Positions 43,712 through 58,465 of a stretch of DNA of 64,000 nucleotides are shown piece by piece. A program made the position numbers and the translations under genes. The stretch is taken from NCBI GenBank assembly GCA_017654935.2, contig CM065713.1, positions 18,728,539 to 18,792,538 of the forward strand, in the 5' to 3' direction. The DNA is from Phymorhynchus buccinoides. Taxonomy: Eukaryota > Mollusca > Gastropoda > Neogastropoda > Raphitomidae. Under the pieces are notes generated by a model. That model worked only from the letters and a program-made list of their open reading frames with translations, was not told where the DNA came from and did no database searches. The stretch's first letter is position 1. Every line of letters starts with the position of its first letter.

Positions 43712-46700
43712 AAAGCATTGTATGGCGTATCATCAATATCTGTCATCATAAGGGATGTGCATTGTATGGCGTATCATCAATATCTGTCATCATAAGGGAT
43801 GTGCCTTGTATGGCGCATCATCAATATCTGTCATCATAAGGGATGTGCATTGTATGGCGTATCATCAATATCTGTCATCATAGGGGATGTGCATTGTATG
43901 GTGTATCATCAATATCTGTCATCATAGGGGATGTGCATTGTATGGTGTATCATCAATATCTGTCATCATAGGGGATGTGCATTGTATGGTGTATCATCAA
44001 TATCTGTCATCATAGGGATGTGCATTGTATGGTGTATCATCAATATCTGTCATCATAGGGGATGTGCATTGTATGGCGTATCATCAATATCTGTCATCAT
44101 AAGGGATGTGCATTGTATGGCGTATCATCAATATCTGTCATCATAGTCATCATAAGGGATGTGCATTGTATGGCGTATCATCAATATCTGTCATCATAAG
44201 GGATGTGCATTGTATGGTGTATCATCAATATCTGTCATCATAAGGGATGTGCATTGTATGGCGTATCATCAATATCTGTCATCATAGGGGATGTGCATTG
44301 TATGGCGTATCATCAATATCTGTCATCATAAGGGATGTGCATTGTATGGTGTATCATCAATATCTGTCATCATAAGGGATGTGCATTGTATGGTGTATCA
44401 TCAATATCTGTCATCATAGGGGATGTGCATTGTATGGCGTATCATCAATATCTGTCATCATAAGGGATGTGCATTGTATGGCATCATCAATATCTGTCAT
44501 CATAGGGGATGTGCATTGTATGGCGTATCATCAATATCTGTCATCATAAGGGATGTGCATTGTATGGCGTATCATCAATATCTGTCATCATAAGGGGATG
44601 TGCATTGTATGGCGTATCATCAATATCTGTCATCATAAGGGATGTGCATTGTATGGTGTATCATCAATATCTGTCATCATAGTGGATGTGCATTGTATGG
44701 TGTATCATCAATATCTGTCATCATAAGGGATGTGCATTGTATGGCGTATCATCAATATCTGTCATCATAAGGGATGTGCATTGTATGGCGTATCATCAAT
44801 ATCTGTCATCATAAGGGATGTGCATTGTATGGCGTATCATCAATATCTGTCATCATAAGGGATGTGCATTGTATGGCGTATCATCAATATCTGTCATCAT
44901 AAGGGATGTGCATGGGATGTGCATTGTATGGCGTATCATCAATATCTGTCATCATAAGGGATGTGCATTGTATGGTGTATCATCAATATCTGTCATCATA
45001 GGGGATGTGCATTGTATGGCGTATCATCAATATCTGTCATCATAGGGGATGTGCATTGTATGGTGTATCATCAATATCTGTCATCATAGGGCATTGTATG
45101 TGCATTGTATGGCATTGTATCATCATCAATATCTGTCATCATAGTGGTATGGTGTATGTGCATTGTATGGCGTATCATCAATATCTGTCATCATAAGGGA
45201 TGTGCATTGTATGGAGTATCATCAATATCTGTCATCATAGGGGATGTGCATTGTATGGCATCATCAATATCTGTCATCATAAGGGATGTGCATTGTATGG
45301 AGTATCATCAATATCTGTCATCATAGGGGATGTGCATTGTATGGTGTATCATCAATATCTGTCATCATAGGGGATGTGCATTGTATGGCTGTATCATCAA
45401 TATCTGTCATCATAGGGGATGTGCATTGTATGGCGTATCATCAATATCTGTCATCATAAGGGATGTGCATTGTATGGCGTATCATCAATATCTGTCATCA
45501 TAGGGGATGTGCATCATCAATATCTGGGATGTGCATTGTATGGCGTATCATCAATATCTGTCATCATAAGGGATGTGCATTGTATGGTGTATCATCAATA
45601 TCTGTCATCATAGGGGATGTGCATTGTATGGCGTATCATCACTATCTGTCATCATAAGGGATGTGCATTGTATGGCGTATCATCAATATCTGTCATCATA
45701 GGGGATGTGCATTGTATGGTGTATCATCAATATCTGTCATCATAAGGGATGTGCATTGTATGGTGTATCATCAATATCTGTCATCATAAGGGATGTGCAT
45801 TGTATGGCGTATCATCAATATCTGTCATCATAAGGGATGTGCATTGTATGGCGTATCATCAATATCTGTCATCATAGGGGATGTGCATTGTATGGTATGG
45901 TGTATCATCAATATCTGTCATCATAGGGGATGTGCATTGTATGGTGTATCATCAATATCTGTCATCATAGGGGATGTGCATTGTATGGCGTATCATCAAT
46001 ATCTGTCATCATAAGGGATGTGCATTGTATGGTGTATCATCAATATCTGTCATCATAAGGGATGTGCATTGTATGGTGTATCATCAATATCTGTCATCAT
46101 AAGGGATGTGCATTGTATGGCGTATCATCAATATCTGTCATCATAGGGGATGTGCATTGTATGGCATCATCAATATCTGTCATCATAGGGGATGTGCATT
46201 GTATGGTGCATCATCAATATCTGTCATCATAAGGGATGTGCCTTGTATGGTGCATCATCAATATCTGTCATCATCATCATCAATATCTGTCATCATAAGG
46301 GATGTGCATTGTATGGTGTATCATCAATATCTGTCATCATAAGGGATGTGCATTGTATGGCGTATCATCAATATCTGTCATCATAAGGGATGTGCATTGT
46401 ATGGCGTATCATCAATATCTGTCATCATAAGGGATGTGCATTGTATGGTGTATCATCAATATCTGTCATCATAGGGGATGTGCATTGTATGGCGTATCAT
46501 CAATATCTGTCATCATAGGGGATGTGCATTGTATGGCGTATCATCAATATCTGTCATCATAAGGGATGTGCATTGTATGGTGTATCATCAATATCTGTCA
46601 TCATAGTGGATGTGCATTGTATGGCGTATCATCAATATCTGTCATCATAGGGGATGTGCATTGTATGGTGTATCATCAATATCTGTCATCATAGGGGATG

Positions 46701-49105
46701 TGCATTGTATGGTGTATCATCAATATCTGTCATCATAAGGGATGTGCATTGTATGGCGTATCATCAATATCTGTCATCATAAGGGATGTGCATTGTATGG
46801 TGTATCATCAATATCTGTCATCATAAGGGATGTGCATTGTATGGTGTATCATCAATATCTGTCATCATAAGGGATGTGCATTGTATGGTGTATCATCAAT
46901 ATCTGTCATCATAGTGGATGTGCATTGTATGGCGTATCATCAATATCTGTCATCATAATTGTATGGATGTGCATTGTATGGTGTATCATCAATATCTGTC
47001 ATCATAGGGGATGTGCATTGTATGGCGTATCATCAATATCTGTCATCATAAGGGATGTGCATTGTATGGCGTATCATCAATATCTGTCATCATAGGGGAT
47101 GTGCATTGTATGGTGTATCATCAATATCTGTCATCATAGGGGATGTGCATTGTATGGTGTATCATCATCAATATCTGTCATCATAATATCTGTCATCATA
47201 AGGGATGTGCATTGTATGGCGTATCATCAATATCTGTCATCATAGGGGATGTGCATCATCAATATCTGTCATCATAAGGGATGTGCATTGTATGGTGTAT
47301 CATCAATATCTGTCATCATAGGGGATGTGCATCATCAATATCTGTCATCATAGGGGATGTGCATTGTATGGCGTATCATCAATATCTGTCATCATAAGGG
47401 ATGTGCATTGTATGGTGTATCATCAATATCTGTCATCATAAGGGATGTGCATTGTATGGTGTATCATCAATATCTGTCATCATAGGGGATGTGCATTGTA
47501 TGGCATCAATATCTGCATCATCATCAATATCTGTCATCATAGGGGATGTGCATTGTATGGTGTATCATCAATATCTGTCATCATAGGGGATGTGCATTGT
47601 ATGGCGTATCATCAATATCTGTCATCATAGGGGATGTGCATTGTATGGCGTATCATCAATATCTGTCATCATAGGGGATGTGCATTGTATGGCGTATCAT
47701 CAATATCTGTCATCATAGGGGATGTGCATTGTATGGCGTATCATCAATATCTGTCATCATAGGGGATGTGCATTGTATGGTGTATCATCAATATCTGTCA
47801 TCATAAGGGATGTGCATTGTATGGCGTATCATCAATATCTGTCATCATAGGGGATGTGCATTGTATGGTGTATCATCAATATATGTCATCATAAGGGATG
47901 TGCATTGTATGGTGTATCATCAATATCTGTCATCATAGGGGATGTGCATCATCAATATCTGTCATCATAAGGGATGTGCATTGTATGGCGTATCATCAAT
48001 ATCTGTCATCATAAGGGATGTGCATTGTATGGCGTATCATCAATATCTGTCATCATAGGGGATGTGCATTGTATGGCGTATCATCAATATCTGTCATCAT
48101 AAGGGATGTGCATTGTATGGCGTATCATCAATATCTGTCATCATAAGGGATGTGCATTGTATGGCGTATCATCAATATCTGTCATCATAAGGGATGTGCA
48201 TTGTATGGTGTATCATCAATATCTGTCATCATAGGGGATGTGCATTGTATGGCGTATCATCAATATCTGTCATCATAAGGGATGTGCATTGTATGGCGTA
48301 TCATCAATATCTGTCATCATAAGGGATGTGCATTGTATGGCGTATCATCAATATCTGTCATCATAGGGGATGTGCATTGTATGGTGTATCATCAATATCT
48401 GTCATCATAAGGGATGTGCATTGTATGGAGTATCATCAATATCTGTCATCATAGGGGATGTGCATTGTATGGTGTATCATCAATATCTGTCATCATAGGG
48501 GATGTGCATTGTATGGAGTATCATCAATATCTGTCATCATAGGGGATGTGCATCATCAATATCTGTCATCATAAGGGATGTGCATTGTATGGAGTATCAT
48601 CAATATCTGTCATCATAAGGGATGTGCATTGTATGGTGTATCATCAATATCTGTCATCATAGGGGATGTGCATTGTATGGCGTATCATCAATATCTGTCA
48701 TCATAAGGGATGTGCATTGTATGGAGTATCATCAATATCTGTCATCATAGGGGATGTGCATTGTATGGCGTATCATCAATATCTGTCATCATAGGGGATG
48801 TGCATTGTATGGTGTATCATCAATATCTGTCATCATAAGGGATGTGCATTGTATGGTGTATCATCAATATCTGTCATCATAGGGGATGTGCATTGTATGG
48901 TGCATCATCAATATCTGTCATCATAGGGGATGTGCATTGTATGGCGTATCATCAATATCTGTCATCATAGGGGATGTGCATTGTATGGCGTATCATCAAT
49001 ATCTGTCATCATAAGGGATGTGCATTGTATGGAGTATCATCAATATCTGTCATCATAGGGGATGTGCATTGTATGGCGTATCATCAATATCTGTCATCAT
49101 AGGGG
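43712..49105. repeat. 44-bp minisatellite, left arm (about 122 units)
   Basis: Unit: ggatgtgcattgtatggcgt, atcatcaatatctgtcatca, taag. Variants are gcg/gtg/gag before tatc, aagg/gggg/gtgg at the junction, a rare gtgccttg, and truncated units missing ttgtatggcgtat. The gag variant (near 45,210, 45,300, 48,425, 48,515, 48,590, 48,720 and 49,020) is restricted to this arm as far as I can see. Confidence 0.97.
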
Positions 49106-49109
49106 ACAT
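49106..49109. other. Axis of palindrome 2
   Basis: tcatcatagggg, acat, cccctatgatga: the array flips orientation around four bases. Mirror symmetry of unit variants holds for only about one and a half units from the axis. Confidence 0.9.
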
Positions 49110-52100
49110 CCCCTATGATGACAGATATTGATGATACGCCATACAATGCACATCCCCTATGATGACAGATATTGATGATACACCATACAATGCACATCCA
49201 CTAATGATGACAGATATTGATGATACACCATACAATGCACATCCCTTATGATGACAGATATTGATGATACACCATACAATGCACATCCACTATGATGACA
49301 GATATTGATGATACACCATACAATGCACATCCACTATGATGACAGATATTGATGATACACCATACAATGCACATCCCTTATGATGACAGATATTGATGAT
49401 ACACCATACAATGCACATCCACTATGATGACAGATATTGATGATACACCATACAATGCACATCCCCTATGATGACAGATATTGATGATACGCCATACAAT
49501 GCACATCCCTTATGATGACAGATATTGATGATACGCCATACAATGCACATCCCTTATGATGACAGATATTGATGATACGCCATACAATGCACATCCCTTA
49601 TGATGACAGATATTGATGATACGCCATACAATGCACATCCCCTATGATGACAGATATTGATGATACGCCATACAATGCACATCCCTTATGATGACAGATA
49701 TTGATGATACACCATACAATGCACATCCCTTATGATGACAGATATTGATGATACACCATACAATGCACATCCCCTATGATGACAGATATTGATGATACAC
49801 CATACAATGCACATCCCCTATGATGACAGATATTGATGATACACCATACAATGCACATCCCCTATGATGACAGATATTGATGATACGCCATACAATGCAC
49901 ATCCCTTATGATGACAGATATTGATGATACACCATACAATGCACATCCCTAATGATGACAGATATTGATGATACGCCATACAATGCACATCCCCTATGAT
50001 GACAGATATTGATGATACACCATACAATGCACATCCCTTATGATGACAGATATTGATGATACACCATACAATGCACATCCACTATGATGACAGATATTGA
50101 TGATACACCATACAATGCACATCCACTATGATGACAGATATTGATGATACACCATACAATGCACATCCACTATGATGACAGATATTGATGATACACCATA
50201 CAATGCACATCCCTTATGATGACAGATATTGATGATACACCATACAATGCACATCCCTATATGATGACAGATATTGATGATACGCCATACAATGCACATC
50301 CCTTATGATGACAGATATTGATGATACGCCATACAATGCACATCCCTTATGATGACAGATATTGATGATACGCCATACAATGCACATCCCCTATGATGAC
50401 AGATATTGATGATACGCCATACAATGCACATCCCTAATGATGACAGATATTGATGATACGCCATACAATGCACATCCCCTATGATGACAGATATTGATGA
50501 TACGCCATACAATGCACATCCCTTATGATGACAGATATTGATGATACACCATACAATGCACATCCACTATGATGACAGATATTGATGATACACCATACAA
50601 TGCACATCCCCTATGATGACAGATATTGATGATACACCATACAATGCACATCCACTATGATGACAGATATTGATGATACACCATACAATGCACATCCACT
50701 ATGATGACAGATATTGATGATACACCATACAATGCACATCCCTTATGATGACAGATATTGATGATACACCATACAATGCACATCCCCTATGATGACAGAT
50801 ATTGATGATACACCATACAATGCACATCCCTAATGATGACAGATATTGATGATACACCATACAATGCACATCCCCTATGATGACAGATATTGATGATACA
50901 CCATACAATGCACATCCCCTATGATGACAGATATTGATGATACACCATACAATGCACATCCACTATGATGACAGATATTGATGATACACCATACAATGCA
51001 CATCCCTAATGATGACAGATATTGATGATACACCATACAATGCACATCCCCTATGATGACAGATATTGATGATACACCATACAATGCACATCCCCTATGA
51101 TGACAGATATTGATGATACACCATACAATGCACATCCACTATGATGACAGATATTGATGATACGCCATACAATGCACATCCCCTATGATGACAGATATTG
51201 ATGATACACCATACAATGCACATCCCACTATGATGACAGATATTGATGATACGCCATACAATGCACATCCCTTTTATGATGACAGATATTGATGATACAC
51301 CATACAATGCACATCCCTTATGATGACAGATATTGATGATACGCCATACAATGCACATCCCTAATGATGACAGATATTGATGATACGCCATACAATGCAC
51401 ATCCCCTATGATGACAGATATTGATGATACGCCATACAATGCACATCCCTTATGATGACAGATATTGATGATACACCATACAATGCACATCCCCTATGAT
51501 GACAGATATTGATGATACGCCATACAATGCACATCCCTTATGATGACAGATATTGATGATACACCATACAATGCACATCCCTTATGATGACAGATATTGA
51601 TGATACGCCATACAATGCACATCCCCTATGATGACAGATATTGATGATACGCCATACAATGCACATCCCCTATGATGACAGATATTGATGATACACCATA
51701 CAATGCACATCCACTATGATGACAGATATTGATGATACGCCATACAATGCACATCCCTTATGATGACAGATATTGATGATACACCATACAATGCACATCC
51801 CTTATGATGACAGATATTGATGATACACCATACAATGCACATCCACTATGATGACAGATATTGATGATACACCATACAATGCACATCCCCTATGATGACA
51901 GATATTGATGATACACCATACAATGCACATCCCCTATGATGACAGATATTGATGATACGCCATACAATGCACATCCCTTATGATGACAGATATTGATGAT
52001 ACACCATACAATGCACATCCACTATGATGACAGATATTGATGATACGCCATACAATGCACATCCCCTATGATGACAGATATTGATGATACACCATACAAT

Positions 52101-55100
52101 GCACATCCACTATGATGACAGATATTGATGATACACCATACAATGCACATCCACTATGATGACAGATATTGATGATACACCATACAATGCACATCCCTTA
52201 TGATGACAGATATTGATGATACACCATACAATGCACATCCCTTATGATGACAGATATTGATGATACACCATACAATGCACATCCACTATGATGACAGATA
52301 TTGATGATACACCATACAATGCACATCCACTATGATGACAGATATTGATGATACACCATACAATGCACATCCCCTATGATGACAGATATTGATGATACGC
52401 CATACAATGCACATCCACTATGATGACAGATATTGATGATACACCATACAATGCACATCCCCTATGATGACAGATATTGATGATACACCATACAATGCAC
52501 ATCCCATATGATGACAGATATTGATGATACACCATACAAGGCACATCCCTTATGATGACAGATATTGATGATACGCCATACAAGGCACATCCACTATGAT
52601 GACAGATATTGATGATGCACCATACAATGCACATCCACTATGATGACAGATATTGATGATACGCCATACAATGCACATCCCTTATGATGACAGATATTGA
52701 TGATACACCATACAATGCACATCCCCTATGATGACAGATATTGATGATACACCATACAATGCACATCCACTATGATGACTATGATGACAGATACAGATAT
52801 TGATGATGCACATCCCCTATGATGACAGATATTGATGATACGCCATACAATGCACATCCCCTATGATGACAGATATTGATGATACACCATACAATGCACA
52901 TCCACTATGATGACAGATATTGATGATACACCATACAATGCACATCCCCCCTATGATGACTATGATGACAGATATTGATGATACACCATACAATGCACAT
53001 CCCTTATGATGACAGATATTGATGATACGCCATACAATGCACATCCCTTATGATGACAGATATTGATGATACACCATACAATGCACATCCCTTATGATGA
53101 CAGATATTGATGATACGCCATACAATGCACATCCCTTATGATGACAGATAGTGATGATACGCCATACAATGCACATCCCTTATGATGACAGATATTGATG
53201 ATACGCCATACAATGCACATCCCCTATGATGACAGATATTGATGATACACCATACAATGCACATCCCTAATGATGACAGATATTGATGATACGCCATACA
53301 ATGCACATCCCCTATGATGACAGATATTGATGATACACCATACAATGCACATCCCCTATGATGACAGATATTGATGATACACCATACAATGCACATCCCC
53401 TATGATGACAGATATTGATGATACGCCATACAATGCACATCCCTTATGATGACAGATATTGATGATACACCATACAATGCACATCCCTTATGATGACTAT
53501 TGATGATGACAGATATTGATGATACGCCATACAATGCACATCCCACGATGATGACAGATATTGATGATGACAGATATTGATGATACGCCATACAATGCAC
53601 ATCCCCTATGATGACAGATATTGATGATACGCCATACAATGCACATCCCTTATGATGACAGATATTGATGATACACCATACAATGCACATCCCCTATGAT
53701 GACAGATATTGATGATACACCATACAATGCACATCCACTATGATGACAGATATTGATGATACACCATACAATGCACATCCCTATGATGACAGATATTGAT
53801 GATACACCATACAATGCACATCCCCTATGATGACAGATATTGATGATACGCCATACAATGCACATCCCTTATGATGACAGATATTGATGATACGCCATAC
53901 AATGCACATCCCATATGATGACAGATATTGATGATACACCATACAATGCACATCCACCATACTTATGATGACAGATATTGATGATACACCATACAATGCA
54001 CATCCCCTTATGATGACAGATATTGATGATACGCCATACAATGCACATCCCTTATGATGACAGATATTGATGATACACCATACAATGCACATCCCCTATG
54101 ATGACAGATATTGATGATACACCATACAATGCACATCCCCTATGATGACAGATATTGATGATACGCCATACAATGCACATCCCTTATGATGACAGATATT
54201 GATGATACACCATACAATGCACATCCCCTATGATGACAGATATTGATGATACGCCATACAATGCACATCCCATATGATGACAGATATTGATGATACACCA
54301 TACAATGCACATCCCTTATGATGACAGATATTGATGATACGCCATACAATGCACATCCCATATGATGACAGATATTGATGATACACCATACAATGCACAT
54401 CCCCTATGATGACAGATATTGATGATACACCATACAATGCACATCCCCTATGATGACAGATATTGATGATACGCCATACAATGCACATCCCTTATGATGA
54501 CAGATATTGATGATACACCATACAATGCACATCCCTTATGATGACAGATATTGATGATACACCATACAATGCACATCCCTTATGATGACAGATATTGATG
54601 ATACGCCATACAATGCACATCCCTTATGATGACAGATATTGATGATACGCCATACAATGCACATCCCCTATGATGACAGATATTGATGATACGCCATACA
54701 ATGCACATCCCCTATGATGACAGATATTGATGATACACCATACAATGCACATCCCCTATGATGACAGATATTGATGATACGCCATACAATGCACATCCCT
54801 TATGATGACAGATATTGATGATACACCATACAATGCACATCCCTTATGATGACAGATATTGATGATACGCCATACAATGCACATCCCCTATGATGACAGA
54901 TATTGATGATACACCATACAATGCACATCCCTTATGATGACAGATATTGATGATACACCATACAATGCACATCCCCTATGATGACAGATATTGATGATAC
55001 ACCATACAATGCACATCCACTATGATGACAGATATTGATGATACACCATACAATGCACATCCCCTATGATGACAGATATTGATGATACGCCATACAATGC

Positions 55101-55235
55101 ACATCCCTTATGATGACAGATATTGATGATGCGCCATACAAGGCACATCCCTTATGATGACAGATATTGATGATGCGCCATACAATGCACATCCCTTATG
55201 ATGACAGATATTGATGATACGCCATACAATGCTTT
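49110..55235. repeat. 44-bp minisatellite, right arm (about 139 units)
   Basis: Same unit in reverse orientation. It is enriched for catccactatg junctions and has catccctaatg junctions (near 49,948, 50,432, 50,828, 51,004, 51,360 and 53,268) that I do not see in the left arm. Its outermost units, including the rare ccttgtatggcgcatc unit near 55,135, do mirror the left arm. Confidence 0.97.
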
Positions 55236-56112
55236 CACACAGCTGCCATTTTTGTGCTAAGAGAAGTTTTGTGTTTGGTACCTTTTTTTATAACTTTTAC
55301 TCATTAAATCTCTGACAAGGGTCGAGGTTCTGTTTTTGTTGTTATTGTCAGTTAGTGGTGTTGCTCAAACACTGGGAATAATTGTCATCTCCAGCAAGAA
55401 ACTTATGTTTGTTACTCTCTCAAGCCATTGTGTTTTAAGTCCTGTTGTTATTCCGTTACATATTGATAAATGTGATATACTTGCATTAATGTTCTATTTA
55501 TAATCTAATTTGCCTGTCCATCCGTTCATATGGACTCATTCTCTCCCTCTGTGTCTATCTCCCTCCCCCCTCACTTTCTGTCTCTCCCTTTCTCTCGAAA
55601 AATCCTGTCTTCACTTGTTTAGTTTTTGTTGTAGGTAAAACTCTCAAAGATCTGTATGAACATTCTGTTTCCAATGAAGAAAAAAAAAATCTGAAGGCGC
55701 TGATGGGACCCAGAGATGCACCTGCCCTACCAACACAAGAGCAGTCGCAGAGCTGTCATAGACATGCGATCTACCACTTTTCATGAGTTAATCATGAGTT
55801 AATCAGGGCTCCCATTCTGTGCGTCAAATGTGTGACAGACGCATTACAAGTTGTGTACTGGGGGTGAAACGAAGTATTAAAATGGCCACTGGAGGGCAGC
55901 GCCGCGCACTATGATTCCACCCAGTGCCTGCGCTGATCTCCCATTACAAGTTGCTCTCAACTCACCCATAGCTTTGTGAGTAAACTTGCCCCATGAGACC
56001 AATTAGGCATGCCAGGGAGGGGGAAGGAGAGAGAGAGAGAGTTTAGGATAGACATGAGAGATTGAGGGGGGGGGGGGGGCACATGAGACAAGCAGATCAA
56101 AACGGACATCTG
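55236..56112. other. Unique DNA, inverted partner of 42,831-43,711
   Basis: Clean copy with the same A10 run and ccctc-rich stretch. A frame of about 50 codons follows ttttgttgtag at ~55,635 (GKTLKDLYEHSVSNEEKKN) but matches nothing I know. Confidence 0.6.
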
Positions 56113-57139
56113 AAATAGGACTGCAGAAATAAAGGCAGGACGGAGAGTGGTACAGAAAGAGGACTGGGCAAGGACTGCAGAAATAAAGGCAGGACGGAGA
56201 GTGGTACAGAAAGAGGACTGGGTAAGGACTGCAGAAATAAAGGCAGGACGGAGAGTGGTAAAGAAAGAGGACTGGGTAAGGACTGCAGAAATAAAGGCAG
56301 GACGGAGAGTGGTAAAGAAAGAGGACTGGGTAAGGACTGCAGAAATAAAGGCAGGACGGAGAGTGGTAAAGAAAGAGGACTGGGTAAGGACTGCAGAAAT
56401 AAAGGCCGGACGGAGAGTGGTAAAGAAAGAGGACTGGGTAAGGACTGCAGAAATAAAGGCAGGACGGAGAGTGGTAAAGAAAGAGGACTGGGTAAGGACT
56501 GCAGAAATAAAGGCAGGACGGAGAGTGGTAAAGAAAGAGGACTGGGTAAGGACTGCAGAAATAAAGGCAGGACGGAGAGTGGTAAAGAAAGAGGACTGGG
56601 TAAGGACTGCAGAAATAAAGGCAGGACGGAGAGTGGTACAGAAAGAGGACTGGGTAAGGACTGCAGAAATAAAGGCAGGACGGAGAGTGGTACAGAAAGA
56701 GGACTGGGTAAGGACTGCAGAAATAAAGGCAGGACGGAGAGTGGTACAGAAAGAGGACTGGGTAAGGACTGCAGAAATAAAGGCAGGACGGAGAGTGGTA
56801 CAGAAAGAGGACTGGGCAAGGACTGCAGAAATAAAGGCAGGACGGAGAGTGGTAAAGAAAGAGGACTGGGTAAGGACTGCAGAAATAAAGGCAGGACGGA
56901 GAGTGGTACAGAAAGAGGACTGGGTAAGGACTGCAGAAATAAAGGCAGGACGGAGAGTGGTACAGAAAGAGGACTGGGTAAGGACTGCAGAAATAAAGGC
57001 AGGACGGAGGAGTGGTACAGAAAGAGGACTGGGTAAGGACTGCAGAAATAAAGGCAGGACGGAGAGTGGTAAAGAAAGAGGACTGGGTAAGGACTGCAGA
57101 AATAAAGGCAGGACGGAGAGTGGTACAGAAAGAGGACAT
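56113..57139. repeat. 54-bp minisatellite, right arm, first block (about 19 units)
   Basis: Reverse-complement units (ggactgcagaaataaaggca, ggacggagagtggtacagaa, agaggactgggtaa). The block near the inner end carries seven taaag units, mirroring the clustered ttctttacc units of the left arm. One unit near 57,010 has an extra gga. Confidence 0.96.
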
Positions 57140-57326
57140 CTCCAACAACAAAAAAAAAAAATATAATAGGAAAAAATAACTGCAGAAAAAATAGGCAAAT
57201 AAAAAATAAAAAAATAAACAAACAAAACAAACAAAAACAAACGGAGAGTACACACACAAAGAAAGAGGACACACCCACGCATAAGGACTAGCAGCATTTA
57301 TCGTGAAAGAGGAAAAAACAATCTCT
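57140..57326. other. Scrambled insert inside the 54-bp array
   Basis: About 190 bases that break the array only in this arm. The start (catctccaacaacaaaaaaa) and the end (catttatcgtgaaagaggaa, then aaaacaatctctag) are corrupted versions of the flank at 58,806-59,034, while the middle mixes A-rich text with fragments of the 54-bp unit. This looks like a wrongly built consensus. Confidence 0.75.
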
Positions 57327-58465
57327 AGGACGGAGAGTGGTATTTACAAAGAGGACTGGGTAAGGACTGCAGAAATAAAGGCAGGACGGAGAGTGGTACA
57401 GAAAGAGGACTGGGTAAGGACTGCAGAAATAAAGGCAGGACGGAGAGTGGTACTGAAAGAGGACTGGGTAAGGACTGCAGAAATAAAGGCAGGACGGAGA
57501 GTGGTACAGAAAGAGGACTGGGTAAGGACTGCAGAAATAAAGGCAGGACGGAGAGTGGTACAGAAAGAGGACTGGGTAAGGACTGCAGAAATAAAGGCAG
57601 GACGGAGAGTGGTACAGAAAGAGGACTGGGTAAGGACTGCAGAAATAAAGGCAGGACGGAGAGTGGTAAAGAAAGAGGACTGGGTAAGGACTGCAGAAAT
57701 AAAGGCAGGACGGAGAGTGGTACAGAAAGAGGACTGGGTAAGGACAGAGGCACGGAGAGTGGTACAGAAAGAGGACTGGGTAAGGACTGCAAAATAAAGG
57801 CAGGACGGAGAGTGGTACAGAAAGAGGACTGGGTAAGGACTGCAGAAATAAAGGCAGGACGGAGAGTGGTACAGAAAGAGGACTGGGTAAGGACTGCAGA
57901 AATAAAGGCAGGACGGAGAGTGGTACAGAAAGAGGACTGGGTAAGGACTGCAGAAATAAAGGCAGGACGGAGAGTGGTACAGAAAGAGGACTGGGTAAGG
58001 ACTGCAGAAATAAAGGCAGGACGGAGAGTGGTACAGAAAGAGGACTGGGTAAGGACTGCAGAAATAAAGGCAGGACGGAGAGTGGTACAGAAAGAGGACT
58101 GGGTAAGGACTGCAGAAATAAAGGCAGGACGGAGAGTGGTACAGAAAGAGGACTGGGTAAGGACTGCAGAAATAAAGGCAGGACGGAGAGTGGTAAAGAA
58201 AGAGGAAGAGGACTGGCAGTAAGGACTGGGCACTGCAGAAATAAAGGCAGGACGGAGAGTGGTAAAGAAAGAGGACTGGGTAAGGACTGCAGAAATAAAG
58301 GCAGGACGGAGAGTGGTACAGAAAGAGGACTGGGTAAGGACTGCAGAAATAAAGGCAGGACGGAGAGTGGTACAGAAAGAGGACTGGGTAAGGACTGCAG
58401 AAATAAAGGCAGGACGGAGAGTGGTACAGAAAGAGGACTGGGTAATGAGGACGGAGAGTGGTACA
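57327..58465. repeat. 54-bp minisatellite, right arm, second block (about 21 units)
   Basis: Continues the array after the insert. Damaged units are at ~57,742-57,760 (gacagaggcacggagagtgg) and ~58,200-58,235 (ggaagaggactggcagtaag). Confidence 0.95.

Larger units (their letters stand above)
34859..49105. repeat. Palindrome 2, left arm
   Basis: Reverse complement of 49,110 to beyond 64,000. Order from the axis outwards: 44-bp array, unique DNA, 54-bp array, unique DNA, 74-bp array, ETHE1 exon A, unique DNA, 67-bp array. Checked pair: 43,711 with 55,236. Unique parts differ by scattered SNPs and small indels, for example near 38,570, 38,934, 39,030 and 40,215. Confidence 0.9.

Noticed and set aside
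43712..55235. CRISPR-like regular repeats of 44 bp
   Set aside because: There are no unique spacers between repeats; the whole unit repeats. The context is an animal gene, not a prokaryote.
55635..55795. A ~50-codon frame after an acceptor-like ttttgttgtag (GKTLKDLYEHSVSNEEKKN)
   Set aside because: It is too short, spans an A10 run, matches no ETHE1 segment or family I know, and has no clear donor.
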